NCBI GenBank assembly: GCA_029379385.1
Contig: CM055614.1
Coordinates: 1,736,001-1,800,000, forward strand
Source of the DNA: Quillaja saponaria
Taxonomy: Eukaryota; Streptophyta; Magnoliopsida; Fabales; Quillajaceae
Length of the DNA stretch: 64,000 nucleotides
Direction of reading: 5' to 3'
Under the pieces are notes generated by a model. It had not been told where the DNA came from and did not search any database. It saw only the letters and a program-made list of their open reading frames with translations. Shown here one piece after another: positions 1-13,482 of the stretch. Position 1 is the stretch's first letter, and each line of letters begins with the position of its first letter. The position numbers were made by a program, and so were the translations under genes.

Positions 1-693
1 CTAATCAATTAATGCCTTTAATTTGGCAGTTTAAAATATTAAATGTGTAGTCCTAACAATTTATATTCATCTATACGGTGTACATTGTAACTTAGCTTGC
101 TATTAGGTGGAAATTTCAATGTGCTTGTAATTTAGTTAATTTAATTCTTCCATTTTATAGATAGTCACCAAATTTTAAGTGTCACAAATAAAATCACCAC
201 TCAAAATAAAATTAATCATTTCATACATAGTAATCAGATTAAGTTTTCTATGTGTCCAATCAAACATAAGAGTCTATATATTATTTAAAAAATAAATAAA
301 TAATACCATACTATTATTTGTCCATTGAATAAAAATTAGATAAATCTCATAAAATTGTAAATATCGTTAATAATAATTTTGTTGTAATTAACAAGGTTGA
401 ATCATGAATAAAGACTAACAATAATTTTAATTTTATCTCTAAAATTAAATTCTATATATAATTTCTAGCTCTGTACTCAAAATCTAGCTACTATATACAA
501 TTTGCTTTGCTTTGAATGACATGTAGCCATGTGTGTATCATCTTCAGTACTCATGATATTATAGAGGCTAGGTCAGGTTTAATAGAGACAAGGCACTCAA
601 AATCAGTTGTGGCAAGTAAGCAATTAATCTAGTCTAGTCACTTCTTCTTTTTCTATTAAAAGCTTGGCCTGAATCTAACTTCCTCTGTGAAAT

Positions 694-943
694 CAGTAAC
701 AATTACTAACATATACAGTATTATGCGTCAGGTTGAAGCTTGCTTCAATGAAACAAGAAACACTAGGATGGTTGGACCATTTTGTATACTACTGTTCTCC
801 TTCAACCCTTTAATTTTCAGTAACAATTACTAACATATACAGTATTATGCGTCAGGTTGAAGCTTGCTTCAATGAAACAAGAAACACTAGGATGGTTGGA
901 CCATTTTGTATACATACTGTTCTCCTTCAACCGTTTAATTTTT
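694..943. repeat. 124-bp tandem duplication
   Basis: Two head-to-tail copies begin with CAGTAACAATTACTAACATA at 694 and 818. The first copy ends at 817. The second is nearly identical, with a two-base difference near 922 (TATACATACTG against TATACTACTG) and one substitution in its last part. The near identity points to a recent duplication. No coding potential is seen in either copy. Confidence 0.93.
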
Positions 944-1495
944 TTATTTTTTTTTCCATACAAGGAAATATAAAAAATAGGTTTAACTGTTCCAACCCCA
1001 GCATGAAATAAATAAGGGTATTTTCGTCAATGCAAAAGAGTCTTTCCCTTTTACCTTGTGGCACTTGGCAGGAGAAGGAAAGAGAAGAGAAGGGACTGTC
1101 ATGGGGTGGAGAATCTTTTATAGGAGTTTGATTTGAAGGGGAACAAAGTGGAGGGAGGGCAATAGAAGAATTTGAAGGGAATAGAAACTAGCAGAGAATG
1201 CATCTAAAAAGGCACTGAAATTTAAACTAGTAAAACGACAGGTTTTCTTTCATTTTAAAAGGCGACTAATAATTAAGTTTCTGTTCACATAGCTACTTAA
1301 TTAGGGCTCTCATTGGGATAATGAGCATTAGTTGCATTTGAAGGAGACAAATACGTTGTGATAATCAACCATTATCTATAATTATGTGACTAATTAATTT
1401 ACAGAACCAATTGGTCCAAAACGTCAGGATTTGCGCTATATCCGAAATTTGAATTTTATCATAGCTTAGGATTTGTTTAATGTGTGTTCTTATAC

Positions 1496-1632
1496 CCTGT
1501 AACACTTGTTAAGTATTATAATAAAAATTTCATAATATTTATTATGATTAATTTGTCATAGTATTTTTGATATTCTTTAATTCATAAGTTTTGACATGTA
1601 GAATATTTTGATAAGTACCTAAAAACACAGGA
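1496..1632. mobile_element. Possible MITE remnant (TAACACTTGTTAA-type family)
   Basis: The stretch opens with TAACACTTGTTAAG, like the ends of the better copies at 23061-23252 and 55877-56056, and has the same AT-rich interior. It ends near GATAAGTACCTAAAAACA. The ends are degenerate, so this is a weak member of the family. Confidence 0.4.
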
Positions 1633-2739
1633 TAAAATACTGTTTGTGTTATGGTGTGCCCTCTATTATATGATTCTTAAACTTGGTCCATTAATAAAAA
1701 GAAGTGCAAAACGTTTAGCTTTTGTGTAATTGCTGCTGGTGGAGTTTTGCCAGCCTTTGCTCTCACGCCTGCAGAATCTAGCTTAAGCTATTTCAGCTCC
1801 GGGAACTGCGTGTAAATTATGGGGCGTGCAAGCTTCCATTCCACACCTAAGAGATGTATACCTTTTACCTAATATTTTTTATTTTTGTTGTAGCATACTC
1901 AATATTTTTATCACATATATATATATATTAAATTTATTATTTTAAAACAAATATTAGTTCAAGAAACGGAATATCTGAAAAAAGTTATTTATTTATTTAA
2001 TTTTTTAACATAGATAGTATTTACATTCATTAATTACATTAGAACATAGCTTTCAATTTAGTAATTATCAAAGAATCACATAAAAATGAAGTACTAATTT
2101 ATAATATAGAGAAAATATCTATCATATCAACAGATAAAAGAGTTGAACATGAAAAAAATTTGTTTATTACCACAAACTCATGAACGAGATATTTCACTTG
2201 ATTTCTACTCTGCTATTACCATTTGCCAATTAATTTGATTTTTAACTCTTGTTTTGAACTTTGAATTTTGAATTGAGAATACCAGATGTTGAATCTCATT
2301 TTAACAGAGATTAATTAAACTTCGTATCACTTGTTAGATTAAATTTTGCTTGCTAATCACATAATTGGTCTTTCATGTATGAAACCAAAAAAAAAAAAAA
2401 AGGTACAGAAGTGGCAGTTAGGATTTGGAAGTTAAATTATACAAGAGCTAACAACCTAACATGGAAGACATTATAAGTAGTTTTCTTTTTTGTCCAAAGA
2501 AAAGATGAATGCTCATCTTTCCTTCTGATAATCATATTGTCTTCTTCAATGGGGATTTGCAAATCCATAATCCTTAACTAAGGGGATTCAGTTTCCATGA
2601 TGACAAATATCTCACCAAACATGGGTCCCTTGGCAAAAGAGAATCTTTTTTTTTTTTTTTTTAAAAGAAGGGAAAAGAAGTAGAAAAAATCAGACTATTG
2701 GATCAGTGTAGCCAAAATAGATTGCGGGCCTCTACCTTC

Positions 2740-3022
2740 TTTGTAGGTCGAATGGCTCAGTGTATTGGGCCTAGAAGCCATTTATTGGGCCTTGTTATCT
2801 GTAAGTGTAAGAGGCTAAACTCTAAAGCGCCTTCTTCTAGTCCTAGTTATTTTGCTTCGGTTACACACGCATCCTATCCCCAGGAAAAACGACGTCGTTC
2901 ATCCCGCAGCCTTTGTTGTTACTTTTGGTGCACACCAAACTGCCAATTGCCAAGTTACAGGGTTACTGGTTGTCTAACAGTCGGACCTTCAACTACCTAA
3001 GTAGCAAGCCTCATCGTTTCTC
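2740..3022 (+). promoter_or_regulatory. LPPB promoter region with two site II elements and an ACGT palindrome
   Basis: Two TGGGCC (site II) motifs lie at 2766-2771 and 2786-2791. A perfect 12-bp palindrome, AACGACGTCGTT, lies at 2888-2899, about 125 bp before the start codon. Site II and ACGT-core elements are common in plant housekeeping promoters. No clear TATA box is seen. The transcription start cannot be placed from sequence alone. Confidence 0.5.
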
Positions 3023-3709
3023 ATGGACCCACCACCAACCTCCAAACCCGCAACCGACAGCCACCGCAGCCCACTTTTCCTCCGGCACATAATCTCTTTA
3101 GATACCAGTCTCTCCCACAGCCTCCATACACTGACAAAACCGATCCTCCCTCAATTTCTCCTTCATCTCCTTGAACTATCCGCCGACTTCCGATTCTTCT
3201 TCCCGGTTACTCTCTCAACTTTCCTTGCCACTCCTTCTTCCTCTCCACTCCGTACTCAATTCCTATCTCCTCTAATCATCTGCTCCCTTCTCGATCTCTT
3301 TGTCATTGCACTGGTCAAATTCCTCGTCGGCCGATCTCGCCCTATCTACAACAACCACGGTAAGTACAAAGCAGTGGTTTCAGTGGACAACTTTTCATTT
3401 CCCAGTGGACACTCTTCTAGGGTTTGCTCTATCGCCTCGCTTTTTTACCTCTCCGAATCCGCGATCATTGACGCCGTGGCTGGTTTGAAGGCTGAGGGGC
3501 GTGGTGGTGTTGGTTTGGTTATTGATGGATGGATTGGTGGGGATGAGGTTAGGGCTGTCAATTTTTTGATTTTGTTTGTTTGGATGTGGGCGATTGTGAC
3601 TTCTTTGTCTAGGGTTTTTCTCGGAAGGCATTTTGTTCTCGATGTCTTCGTAGGGGCCGCTTTGGGTGTGCTTGAAGCTCTATTCACCTTCCACTTCCTC
3701 AGATATTAA
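3023..3709 (+). CDS. LPPB: PAP2-family lipid phosphate phosphatase, LPP-beta-like
   Basis: This is a single-exon gene of 228 residues. It is an integral membrane phosphatase expected to remove phosphate from phosphatidate and related lipid phosphates. All three PAP2 signature blocks are intact: K99-x6-R106-P107, P127-S-G-H130, and S196-R197-x5-H203-x3-D207, where H203 and D207 form the catalytic relay. Hydrophobic segments lie around residues 42-70, 81-100, 132-152, 178-198 and 205-222. The N-terminal 20 residues are polar and rich in Pro, Ser and Thr. The best match by memory is Arabidopsis LPPB (At4g22550), which also neighbours ORP2A, as here. Just after the stop, CAG/GTAAGG at 3719-3726 looks like a donor for a 3' UTR intron. 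The start is the first ATG giving the family's usual N-terminus. Confidence 0.92.
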   Translation: MDPPPTSKPATDSHRSPLFLRHIISLDTSLSHSLHTLTKPILPQFLLHLLELSADFRFFFPVTLSTFLATPSSSPLRTQFLSPLIICSLLDLFVIALVKFLVGRSRPIYNNHGKYKAVVSVDNFSFPSGHSSRVCSIASLFYLSESAIIDAVAGLKAEGRGGVGLVIDGWIGGDEVRAVNFLILFVWMWAIVTSLSRVFLGRHFVLDVFVGAALGVLEALFTFHFLRY

Positions 3710-4380
3710 GAATTGAGTTCAGGTAAGGATTCCTTTAATTTTGAGGATATCATTCTTTATTTATTTATTTTGTTAGAGGAGGGGTCCAATGCGAATGCTT
3801 CTTTGAATGTGAGGAAAATTGTTTGTATTTTCGATTTCTGCTTTCTGATTTGTTTCATAATTTTCCAAACTGGAAATGATGGATTTGGGGTTACACTGCT
3901 GTGCCATCACGATTCTAGCCTTTATCGACGTTGGCAGTTTGATTATTAGCTTATAGACTATATGGCATTAAGTAGTTCTTTAACAATAGGATGCACTTTT
4001 TGCATTTAGGCCTGGTGATCAAACAATGGACTTATCAACAATGCCTTTTTCGAGCTAGCAAGCTCTCTGAACATTATCACGATGGTATAACTGATACCAC
4101 TTGCGTATATATGACTAGAAATGCTTTCTGAATGTGTTGTGGTTACCAATCATGGAGGGGAACCAACTCTAATAAATCTCTCCTGATCTAAAGGCCTTTG
4201 AACATGTCCATATAAGTGGTTCAAAGGAGAGCCCCGGCATTGAGGCTATTGTGCTGATACCACCTAGTTCACCACCTAAACAAAAGATCAATTTTTGGCG
4301 AAAATAAGAAAACCCCTCTAGAAGGACATTTATTTTCCCCTTTGGCTCTTTAAACCATAATCATGCATGATCCGAGTAGA

Positions 4381-4461
4381 GAAATGCCTCTCTTGTAAAG
4401 TTGGACTTTACTTAAATTCACTATTGGGTTTACAAGAAATGCCTCTCTTGTAAAGTTGGAC
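4381..4461. repeat. 26-bp exact direct repeat, 55-bp spacing
   Basis: GAAATGCCTCTCTTGTAAAG followed by TTGGAC occurs at 4381-4406 and again at 4436-4461. The surrounding 4140-4560 segment is less AT-rich than its neighbours and may be an old transposon remnant, but no terminal repeats were found. Confidence 0.85.
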
Positions 4462-7400
4462 GGTTAATCACTTAACTGGGTCGCATGGGAGAAATAGGAT
4501 AGATTTTTAGACCGTATCAAGGGCTGCGAACATTACCCACTTGAACAGTACCAGACACAGAGACAGATAAGAGGATAGAGATAGGTGTTTCCTAGTTGAC
4601 AAGGAAACTGCATCATTACTACACTCACCAAGACAAGACACTGAATACTCATTAGTAATACCCAATTAGAATACGTTATCGAGTGTCAACTGCACATAAC
4701 CAAATAACTCATACATTATGAGTCCATGTAATAAATGATTTATACTTCTATTACTTAGTTACTTGAACTTTAAATCCTGCTAAAGTTGCCTAAAGTGAAA
4801 CTAATATTGAAGAAAAAGACTAAAGTTGCCTAAACTAATAAATACTTCGGAGAACTACCAATTAGTTGAGTAATATGATCTAAGGTCTGGACTCTGGAGC
4901 TGCCTACAGGGAGACATATCTCTACCTCAATTCTGTCCATTGTTCAGAAGACAAAACCAACGGGCCTTAATCCAAATATCTGAGGTTGGCTACAAGGAAT
5001 CCATAATAAGAACTAGTTAGAATGCTCCGAATTTCTTTCTAATAGGAATGTTCCGGTTTTCCATTCTCTTGTTTAGTGCAATATTTTTCTCTTGGACTTT
5101 CGCCTGCATAGCTTGTCATATCACTTCCAGAACTTTCTATCCCTCTTACCCTCTTCAATCTCTCTACTTGAACTTTCATACTCTTCCTTCATTGTCATCT
5201 CTATATTGTACATTTCCAAACCATCTTGTAATATTCTTTTAATCCCTGGGATGCATTTTTCACATGCACAAAACGAGGATGAGAGACATAAGAGAGGGAA
5301 AGGGTAGAACAACCAAAATATCATTTTTTCAGTTGCTGCAGGCAGATGCCTTGTTAAAGTTTTTATTGGATTTCTCTTGGATTCATGCTTATATAAATTC
5401 ATGTTTCTAGGTGAAGATTTATCAATGTCAGATGTTGATTATTTATATGACCTTTTAGCTAATTCATTCAATTAACGTGTGCAACCAAAACCAACGAAAT
5501 TCTCTATCCTGTGTGTGAACCTGCTTCTGTCAGTGTTCGACTGTGGTGACGATGCTAAGACAACTTGGTGTACATGAATCTCTTTACTGACAGTCTCTAC
5601 CAGGATTTGGAGTTGCTTTATCCTTTTACTGTCTTTTATTAATTGTGCCCTGCCAGGTCAGCTTGATTCATCGTGCTGTATTTTAAATTAAATTATAATC
5701 AGCACAAAGAAATTCTAGAAATTCTTTGATAAATAAGGGTGTATCTCCTCGAAGAATGCACTGAAGCATTGGGGAGCTTTTTATCCATATTGCATACTGT
5801 ATTTAATGTGTCTGTTTTTGTTTGATGAATCCCATCTTTGTTAGGTGTATTGACTATGGAGTCTTATTGATGCCTGTAGACTAAGATTTTGGGAATCCCA
5901 TATTGAAAGATAGATAGATAAGAAGTTGTGAGCCAATCACTTGTACATGTGCGTTACTCACTGTGCTGTAAGCTTTATTTGATAAAAGTGTTTTTGGATG
6001 ACTGATTGATTGATTGTTCTTCTCTTTCTTTTCTGTAATGAAAAAGATACATAAACTTGCTAGATTAGTGCCAACAGTTATTGTCATAGTTGTCTGCAGC
6101 ATCATTTCTGTGACTTTTATTGTGATGGAAATGTGAAAAGCACAAGTTCAAATTAGAGTCTACAAAGATTCATATTTAAATTTATTGATTCGACATGTGT
6201 GGGGCTTATGCTTCTTGGCACTAAGTGAACTCAAAAGATCTTAACTTGGAAATTGCCTTCAGTCTCTTTCTATTGATGTGCCTAATAGTGGCACTTCTCC
6301 TAGTTGTTTCATGCCTATTTCTTAATTCTCTTTTAGAAAATAGTTGCGTCCGCATTTTAGCTTAAACTTTATTCGCTGTGGTTTGGAATTGCATTTGCTG
6401 ACCATGAGGAAAGCCATTGTCGCTGGCACTGGTTGATTATAATGATTTAGGCCACTGCAGTCTGCAGTCAAAGGGTCCTACCATGTTAAGCTGTGTGTAA
6501 CTAGCTTTTACCAAGAGACTTAAAAGTCACTGCCCAAACTTTGGAAATGTAGTTGGAAACTCTCTTTTTGTGTGTTACCTGCTTTAATATTCTTTGTTCT
6601 CTTTATGATTGTTTTCTGAATACAGAAATACAGCATCCTGCTGGCTATAAGCTACTTATTTGTGTTGGGCTGGGGGATAAGCCTATTGGAGCTGAGCTAT
6701 GCTGGATTGGCTTCAAATATATCAAGAAAATCTCAAGCATGTGAAATTTAGATAACTTTTGTAAATGTCTTATCGGCTAACTTTATATAGAAGATGAATG
6801 TTTCAGCTTTGTGAGATACCCTAGAAGCCTGACAGTTAACCTAGAAAACGTCTATCAAAAGTGAATCCTGTTAGATCCAGTGCCATGGAACAAAGACTCT
6901 ACTGTTATTTTCCTCGTAAAAAAGAACGACTTTGAATTGATTGGAGTAGTTGTGGTTATATTTCATGATGCTTTGATAAAGATCAAACTTTATGTTTCTA
7001 GAGGATTCTTTTTTTTTTTGTCGGTTCTTTTTTAATTCTTACCTTAGACAAGAAAGGAAGAAAGTGAAAAAACTGGAGCAGAACTGAACCCAAAACGTAT
7101 TACAATCCCCCTTTTCGCCACTACAAAGTTCAAACTGATTAATTTTTTTACTTATTACTCAAAATTCTTTTGAAACTAATAGTAGTTTGATTGACCGTAC
7201 CCCCTCCTATTCGGCTCACAGAAATACGCCTTCTTTCTTCCTTTTGTTGCTACATTCTTCGGATTTCAAACAAATCACGTAACGTGATGTTTTTGTTTTC
7301 TGCTGTTATGCATATCTCATATTTGTGAAGTGTCAGTCTTCTTGTATTTGAGCTTAACACCAAGCCACCAAGATACCGGGTTTAACCCTGGGTTACTCGA

Positions 7401-8456
7401 AAATGTTCAACAAGCATAGCTCTGTTTGATCGTAGCATAGGTTGTAGCATGAGCATCTAGCGTGGTCTTTATCATCAAGTTGTGGTTGTTGCATTTAATT
7501 GTACAGCTCCAATGTGGGGTGTGTAATTTGTACTATGTGCTTCAAAAAATGTCCAAGAGGATCTAAGGCTAAGCTTTCTGAAACGTTAATTTAGACCAGT
7601 CACAGCCGTATTGATATGATAATGGACAATAATGATCATAACAGCTGCTCAGGGTTCGTATACTTTTTCACAAGCATGTGACTCCTAGATATTCATGCAA
7701 GCGTGAGGATTTTCCGAGTTTCGCACAGATTTATTTTGGAAGGTTCTGGCATTTGTCATTGCAAACAATGAAATAATAAATTTGATATTTGGACCCATTA
7801 TTGCTCATGGGGCTAGCTTGGATACTCAGAATCCAGTACATTGTTTGAAGAAGTTAACAGGACCACTTAACCAAATTGGAAATTGAAGGCAAAGCCTTGG
7901 ATTTACATGTATTTCTATGCTACATGTTTATACAGTTCATCACTGTCAGAATTACAGAGGACCTGGGCAGAGAGATATTCAGGTAAGACTGACAACTTCC
8001 TGGAAATAAAAACTTTACAGGAGAGTTTGAAGAGACGAAGACAATAGGAAACATTTGAATTCAGGCTCTGTTGCCTTACCCCACTTCTCAAGATACCTCC
8101 TTATCTTGAGGGTATCGATTATTTGTTTGTAACTTTGTTGTGATGATTTTGAAGATCCTTTGATTTTTTTTACCCCTACAATTAGAGATCCTTTGGTTTG
8201 GTATACTATTCTTCACTTTTGTCATTTGTCATATAATAATTCTCACATATACATATCGCACTTACTATTAGTATTGGAAACTTGACACCAGATAAGATTT
8301 CCCCAAACTAGGACACAATCATGTAGCAAACTAGTATTACTGCTGAGAAGTACTATTATTCTCAGATATCCTATTGTTGATCTTATGAAAAATCTTTACC
8401 ATACATAAACTACTACTAATGATTTGGGGTCTGAGTCATACATACATAAGGTATGC

Positions 8457-8481
8457 AGAGAGAGAGAGAGAGAGAGAGACA
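8457..8481. repeat. (GA)n microsatellite
   Basis: About twelve GA units. A minus-strand reading frame across it encodes a Ser-Leu run but looks non-coding. Confidence 0.95.
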
Positions 8482-11400
8482 TGACACCAATATTCAAAGC
8501 ACCCAAAAGAAAAAGAAGAGGAGGCAGGGTGTAGTAGGGGTGGGTCATGGGTATTGAAGAATTATGGAAGGCAATGCATCTCAACTTTTTGCTATATCCA
8601 TGTCTTCTGTTATCTATTAAACAAAGAACATGATTATTGTCATGCTGAGAACGATTATTTTCATGCAATTATGTTACACATATGGTAAAGTATATAAGAG
8701 ATAGGTTGCATGAAAAAGTTTTTCTCAATCTAAGAATGGCATCTCCCTCAAATGAATCTCTCACTATGGCCTGTGGTTAAACCATATTTGATATTGGCCT
8801 TGTACATAATTGCAAAATAAAACAGAGCATAAGTAAACAGTATCTTACAGTTTGGAAAAGGCAATAGAGAACGGTCATCATAAAAACCCGCATGCCAGTA
8901 TGCAACAGAGTACCGTCTTGCCTCAATGTGTGGTACACAAACATAATTACAATTAAATAAAAAAACCCCAAGCTTTAATGCAATTGTATCTGCACCCCAC
9001 CTTATATTAGATAAGTCAAAGACAGTTGATTATTTCACTGTGTTGCTTCAGCTCGTCAAATTAATCATCATCTTAGACCATAAATCAAGAGGAACACAGC
9101 AGTGTCCAAGATTTTCCGCACAATTGAAGAAGAAGAAAAAAAACTGCCTGAATACCCCATGGTTATAGTTTCAATTAAAGGTTTAAATTTAAATTATTAA
9201 AAAGCATTAGCAAGATCTTGCTTTGAAATATTCAAGAAACCCTATGTGACATTGTAATATTGGATCTGGTGGTGTGCAAAAGAGGTAGCATCTAAGCCAC
9301 ATTGAAAACTTTGCCTCGAAAGACTGACAGTATGGGCAGGCACATGTGCTCTGCTGTTGGTGAGACACATTTTTAATTTTGTATGGTGTATGATATATAT
9401 AATCTTGAAATGATAGGGGAAGCAAAACAATGTTGGTCTATGCATAGAAGACATAAGTAGCTGTGGAGGTGGGGGGACCTGTGTTAATGTTGTGTTACTC
9501 GTTATACTATATACCAGTTGTTAGTGCTTGAATGAGTTGTTCCCAACTGGAAGTTTGGTGTTCTTCCATGGCGGAAAGTTTTTCATTGTTTAGTACTTTA
9601 GAAACATGGATTTGATTGTTATTTGTTGGTTTCTCATGTTTTTAATTTCAAATTCTTCATCACAACTTGTTTTGCAGTACAATAGCTTTGTTGGATGGAA
9701 GGGTTTTGAGGACCTCTCCTATTCATTAATATACCCCACTCTTTGAAAAAATATCGGAAACATTGCGTGTAAAGCATAGATATAAGTGTGAATGTGATAC
9801 TTTTTTCCCCTTGATTTTGTTTGTAAAAATGCTTGGTTGATCTGCATGTTAGAGGTGAGGGACATGGTATTAATTAATTGAGAAGAAAGAAACTCGAATA
9901 TTTCAAACAAGTCCTCTCACTCAAGGTCAAGGACATGGGTGATGAAGCTATCTATCTATCTGTCTGTCCAAATTACAACCAGTTGTTTGGACATTTTTCT
10001 ATAACACGCACTCACTCACCTACCATATCATGCATAATTAAAAAAAAAACAAAAAAGAAAATCGAAGATTACACCATGTTGATGCTCCCATATAGCTTGG
10101 AAATGATGCTCCCACACTCTTTGCCTCCAAATACACAAACAAAAGCTTATTTATAACAGAAAGCATTAAATAAATAACACACCCATCCCTATTCACTTTA
10201 TCAAAGCTCATATACAACTCAGAGAACAAATTAATTAATGAAAGTATTAATTTATTTAATTGCCTTATTTCGAAGTAACTAAATCTTATATCAAATCATT
10301 ACACCCGCTAAGAAAATTTCATTGGATACAAATTTCAAGTTATTGCACCTGACTTAGTAGTCTTTAACTGTTAAGAGCTTAAGATATAATCTCTCACTTA
10401 TGATTGAAATAGTTTCTAATGCATCACAGAAAAGAGAAAGACCTTCGCACAGAACTCTTTTAAAATATGGATGGATTCTTTTCTATATTGAGAAAGTGGA
10501 TATTAAATAAAGAAATTTGGGTTTTCAGTCCTAGAACTATTTGTTTGCTAGCTCCTTTCAAATTTCATAAATATTTCCACTAATTTATGAAAGAAAAAAA
10601 AATACAAAACATAGAGAAAGAATTTTTTTTTTTTTTTCAATTTATGAGATATCTTTTGTTTTGTTATAATAACATTGTATATTATATCTACTGAAAGTAT
10701 AATTTTTAAACATGAATTAATAATTTATAAGGGTTTTATTCCTTATAGTTATTTTTAAATATATTTATATATATAAAGTTAACAAAGAGATAGCACTTTC
10801 CTAATCAGCAAGTCAACTTTAGAATAACATATATTTTATTTTCATATTTTTAAAGATATTAATTATGTTCATATGGTTGCAAATTAAGTGAGATTATGCA
10901 GGTCCTCCAATATTGTGACAATTGCAGCTTGTGATTGGGACTAACTAAACTATCTTAAGCTTGTGTGGAGGAGGGGCCATGAAGCCACTCAACCATGGCA
11001 CTTACACATCCTCAATAAGACACATGGGTTAGAGATAAACAGATATTTTTTGTCTCACAAAGAGTTGACACTATTATTTTTGGGGGTTAGTGTTTTTGAT
11101 TTGATTTGTTCTCCCAATTCAGTTCATATATATTATTATATATTAATGTGATTCAACAGCATTATTGATTTGATTTTTTTTATTTAACCAATTGTTTGTA
11201 TTTGATTATTATAATCTGGTTAAATTTAATTTTGATTAACTAATTTAAATGTTGATGACTTGGTTATAATTTTCCACGCAATTAATTTTTTAATTATATT
11301 CAAAAAAAAAGAAAAACAAGAATTTTATGTTTATTTTTTTATATCAAATTTATTAATAATCAAGTTTGACCAAATAAATAACTATGATATTCTTATCAAT

Positions 11401-13482
11401 TTTATAAAAATAAACAATATCCTTAACATATCACTCACATGCCACAACTTAGTTCTAATTTCCATTTTAGATAATTTTAATATAAAATAATTAACTAAAC
11501 AATTATTTATCAAATACATATATAATTTTAGTTAGTAATTTCATAAATTATGAGTAATGTTCAATACAAATATTACATAATTTAAAATGCAATTACAATC
11601 TTTAAATAATTAATAATCTGATTGCCAATTATAATAATTTTAAATAAAAATAAGCTGGTTTTTAGTCTTAAATTTGAATTGCAATAATTATTACATTGCT
11701 TGAAGGTCATTTTACAATTAATTAAAATAGTTATTTTATATGTATATATCTATCTTTGAATATAAAATTTTGGATTATTTTATTTACTCTTTAAATTTTT
11801 TATACCTTATTATACTAATTAATTATGATATTTTTGTTTTATTATACAAGACTTACTTGGTCTATGAGGTATATTACAAAAAAAAATAAAAAAGATATTC
11901 ATCTCTAATTAATTTCATGAATCATTCATGATGAGGATGAAATTAATTATATATAATTTATTTTATAAATTAAACTAATTAACTAACACTTTCTACTCAA
12001 AATATTTCTTTATTGAAGAAAAAACAAACAAACCTAGAGAGGTGTTTCTATGCAATTTTTAAAAAAAAAAAAATCTTAAATAGGTCTTGGGCCTATTACA
12101 CTACGTTTATAATAGGCATGAAATCAAATTTTTTTTTTGACACTTTTATAAATTTCATAATTTGAATGTAAATAATTTATTTTTAATCAGAATAAAAAAT
12201 AAATTAGGTGAGAGGTACATAAATTAGTTTGAATATTATGTGATTACTAAAAAAATAAACTAAATGATAAATATGAGATATTCTCTTAAACTATTAATGA
12301 ATAAACTAGCAAATACTTAGGAAGTGAAAATAAAATGGATTGTGATTGAAATGAAACAAATTTTATAAAAGTGAACATCAAGAAATAAAAATGAAAGGAA
12401 CAGTAAAACTCGAACTCCCACGTGTTTCGTTTGCTTGAGATGCAAACAAATTGTGATTTACAGACAACACACGCTAGCTAAACCTGAAATTAAAAGAGTG
12501 AAAATTTGTAGACCTCGATTGTAAAAAACAATTGAGAGCCACATCCCACATGTGCCTACTTGGATTTGGGTTCACTAAAACACTGCTACAACATCAGAAA
12601 TATAATATTGGATAGTTTTAAATATGAATGAGGCTTTAATCTTAATCTTAATTTAAAAATCAAATTGAATTAGACTAAATTTTGATCAATCTAATTATTT
12701 GATTCCATCATACCCAGCTTTAATTTTTGTATGAACTATGAATACTCACAATAAAAAAGAAAAGAAATTCATGATTACGGCATTAAATAACATTAACAAG
12801 GTTTCTCAGTTTCCGACTACTAATCGGTCATCCTCATTCCTCACTCACTCAGAGTCACAGAAGCAGAGTCACTCCTCTTCATCAAACTTTAAAACCCGCC
12901 ATCGCCTCTGATTCTACTCCCACGATATTTTACAATCTCATTATTATATAACTCGTGATAAATTGCTCCCAAATTCTCACCTTCTCTCCCTCCATCCTGG
13001 CTCCTACACCAGATTAAGCACTCTGATTCTACTGCCACCACCTTAATTACACCTCAACGTCTCTTTCACTCACCACCATTGCCATATACAAAATAGAAAT
13101 TCAAAATCTTTAACGCTTTGCCAACAATTTACGCTATACAAAATTAATTTTAATTTTATATAAATATTTACATAAATATATATATATGTATCTTCCGGGT
13201 CCGCCCCTGTTATTAATTAACCTTCCTCGATCTGTTCCTTTCTCTGGAATCTCTCTTCAGTTTCAGAGATCAGCTTTATGCTCGAGTCGCTCATAATCTT
13301 ATATGGATTAAGGTCTTCTCCACCGCCACTTTCTTTTTCTCCGCAAACCTAAATTTCTCTTTTTTTATTTATTTATTATTTTTTTTTTTTTGTCGTTGTT
13401 GCAGTTGGTGTTTGGATGGAGAATTGAGAAATTCAATAGCATTTGATTTTTGAAGATATATAAAATTTGAGGAAAAAAAAAA

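Larger units (their letters stand above)
1..2690. other. Intergenic DNA left of LPPB
   Basis: No gene is recognisable here. The stretch is AT-rich and holds the 124-bp tandem duplication at 694-943, a possible MITE remnant at 1496-1632, a TA run near 1917-1929 and poly-A and poly-T runs near 2390 and 2647. A purine-rich stretch at 1070-1160 is unexplained. Confidence 0.7.
3710..13482. other. Gene-poor stretch between LPPB and ORP2A
   Basis: I see no convincing coding gene. The first part is probably LPPB 3' UTR with an intron: a donor at 3722 and a possible acceptor CAG at 6624-6626 lead into a less AT-rich island at 6626-6745. Other contents are a 26-bp direct repeat at 4381-4461, an AG microsatellite at 8457-8481, very AT-rich DNA at 10600-12300, and the CT-rich 5' leader of ORP2A from about 12830. 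A leader intron of ORP2A is possible between AG/GTCTTC near 13313 and GTTGCAG near 13404. Confidence 0.6.

Noticed and set aside
2698..3000. Open frame of 100 codons just before LPPB
   Set aside because: No family resemblance; it covers the promoter motifs and ends before the LPPB start. Treated as promoter and leader.
8396..8668. Minus-strand frame over the GA microsatellite
   Set aside because: Encodes a simple Ser-Leu run and no domain; typical low-complexity artefact.
12400..12480. Possible tRNA-derived SINE (CTCGAACTCCC phrase; also near 26360 and 53050)
   Set aside because: Only B-box-like matches; no A box or tail at the right distance.
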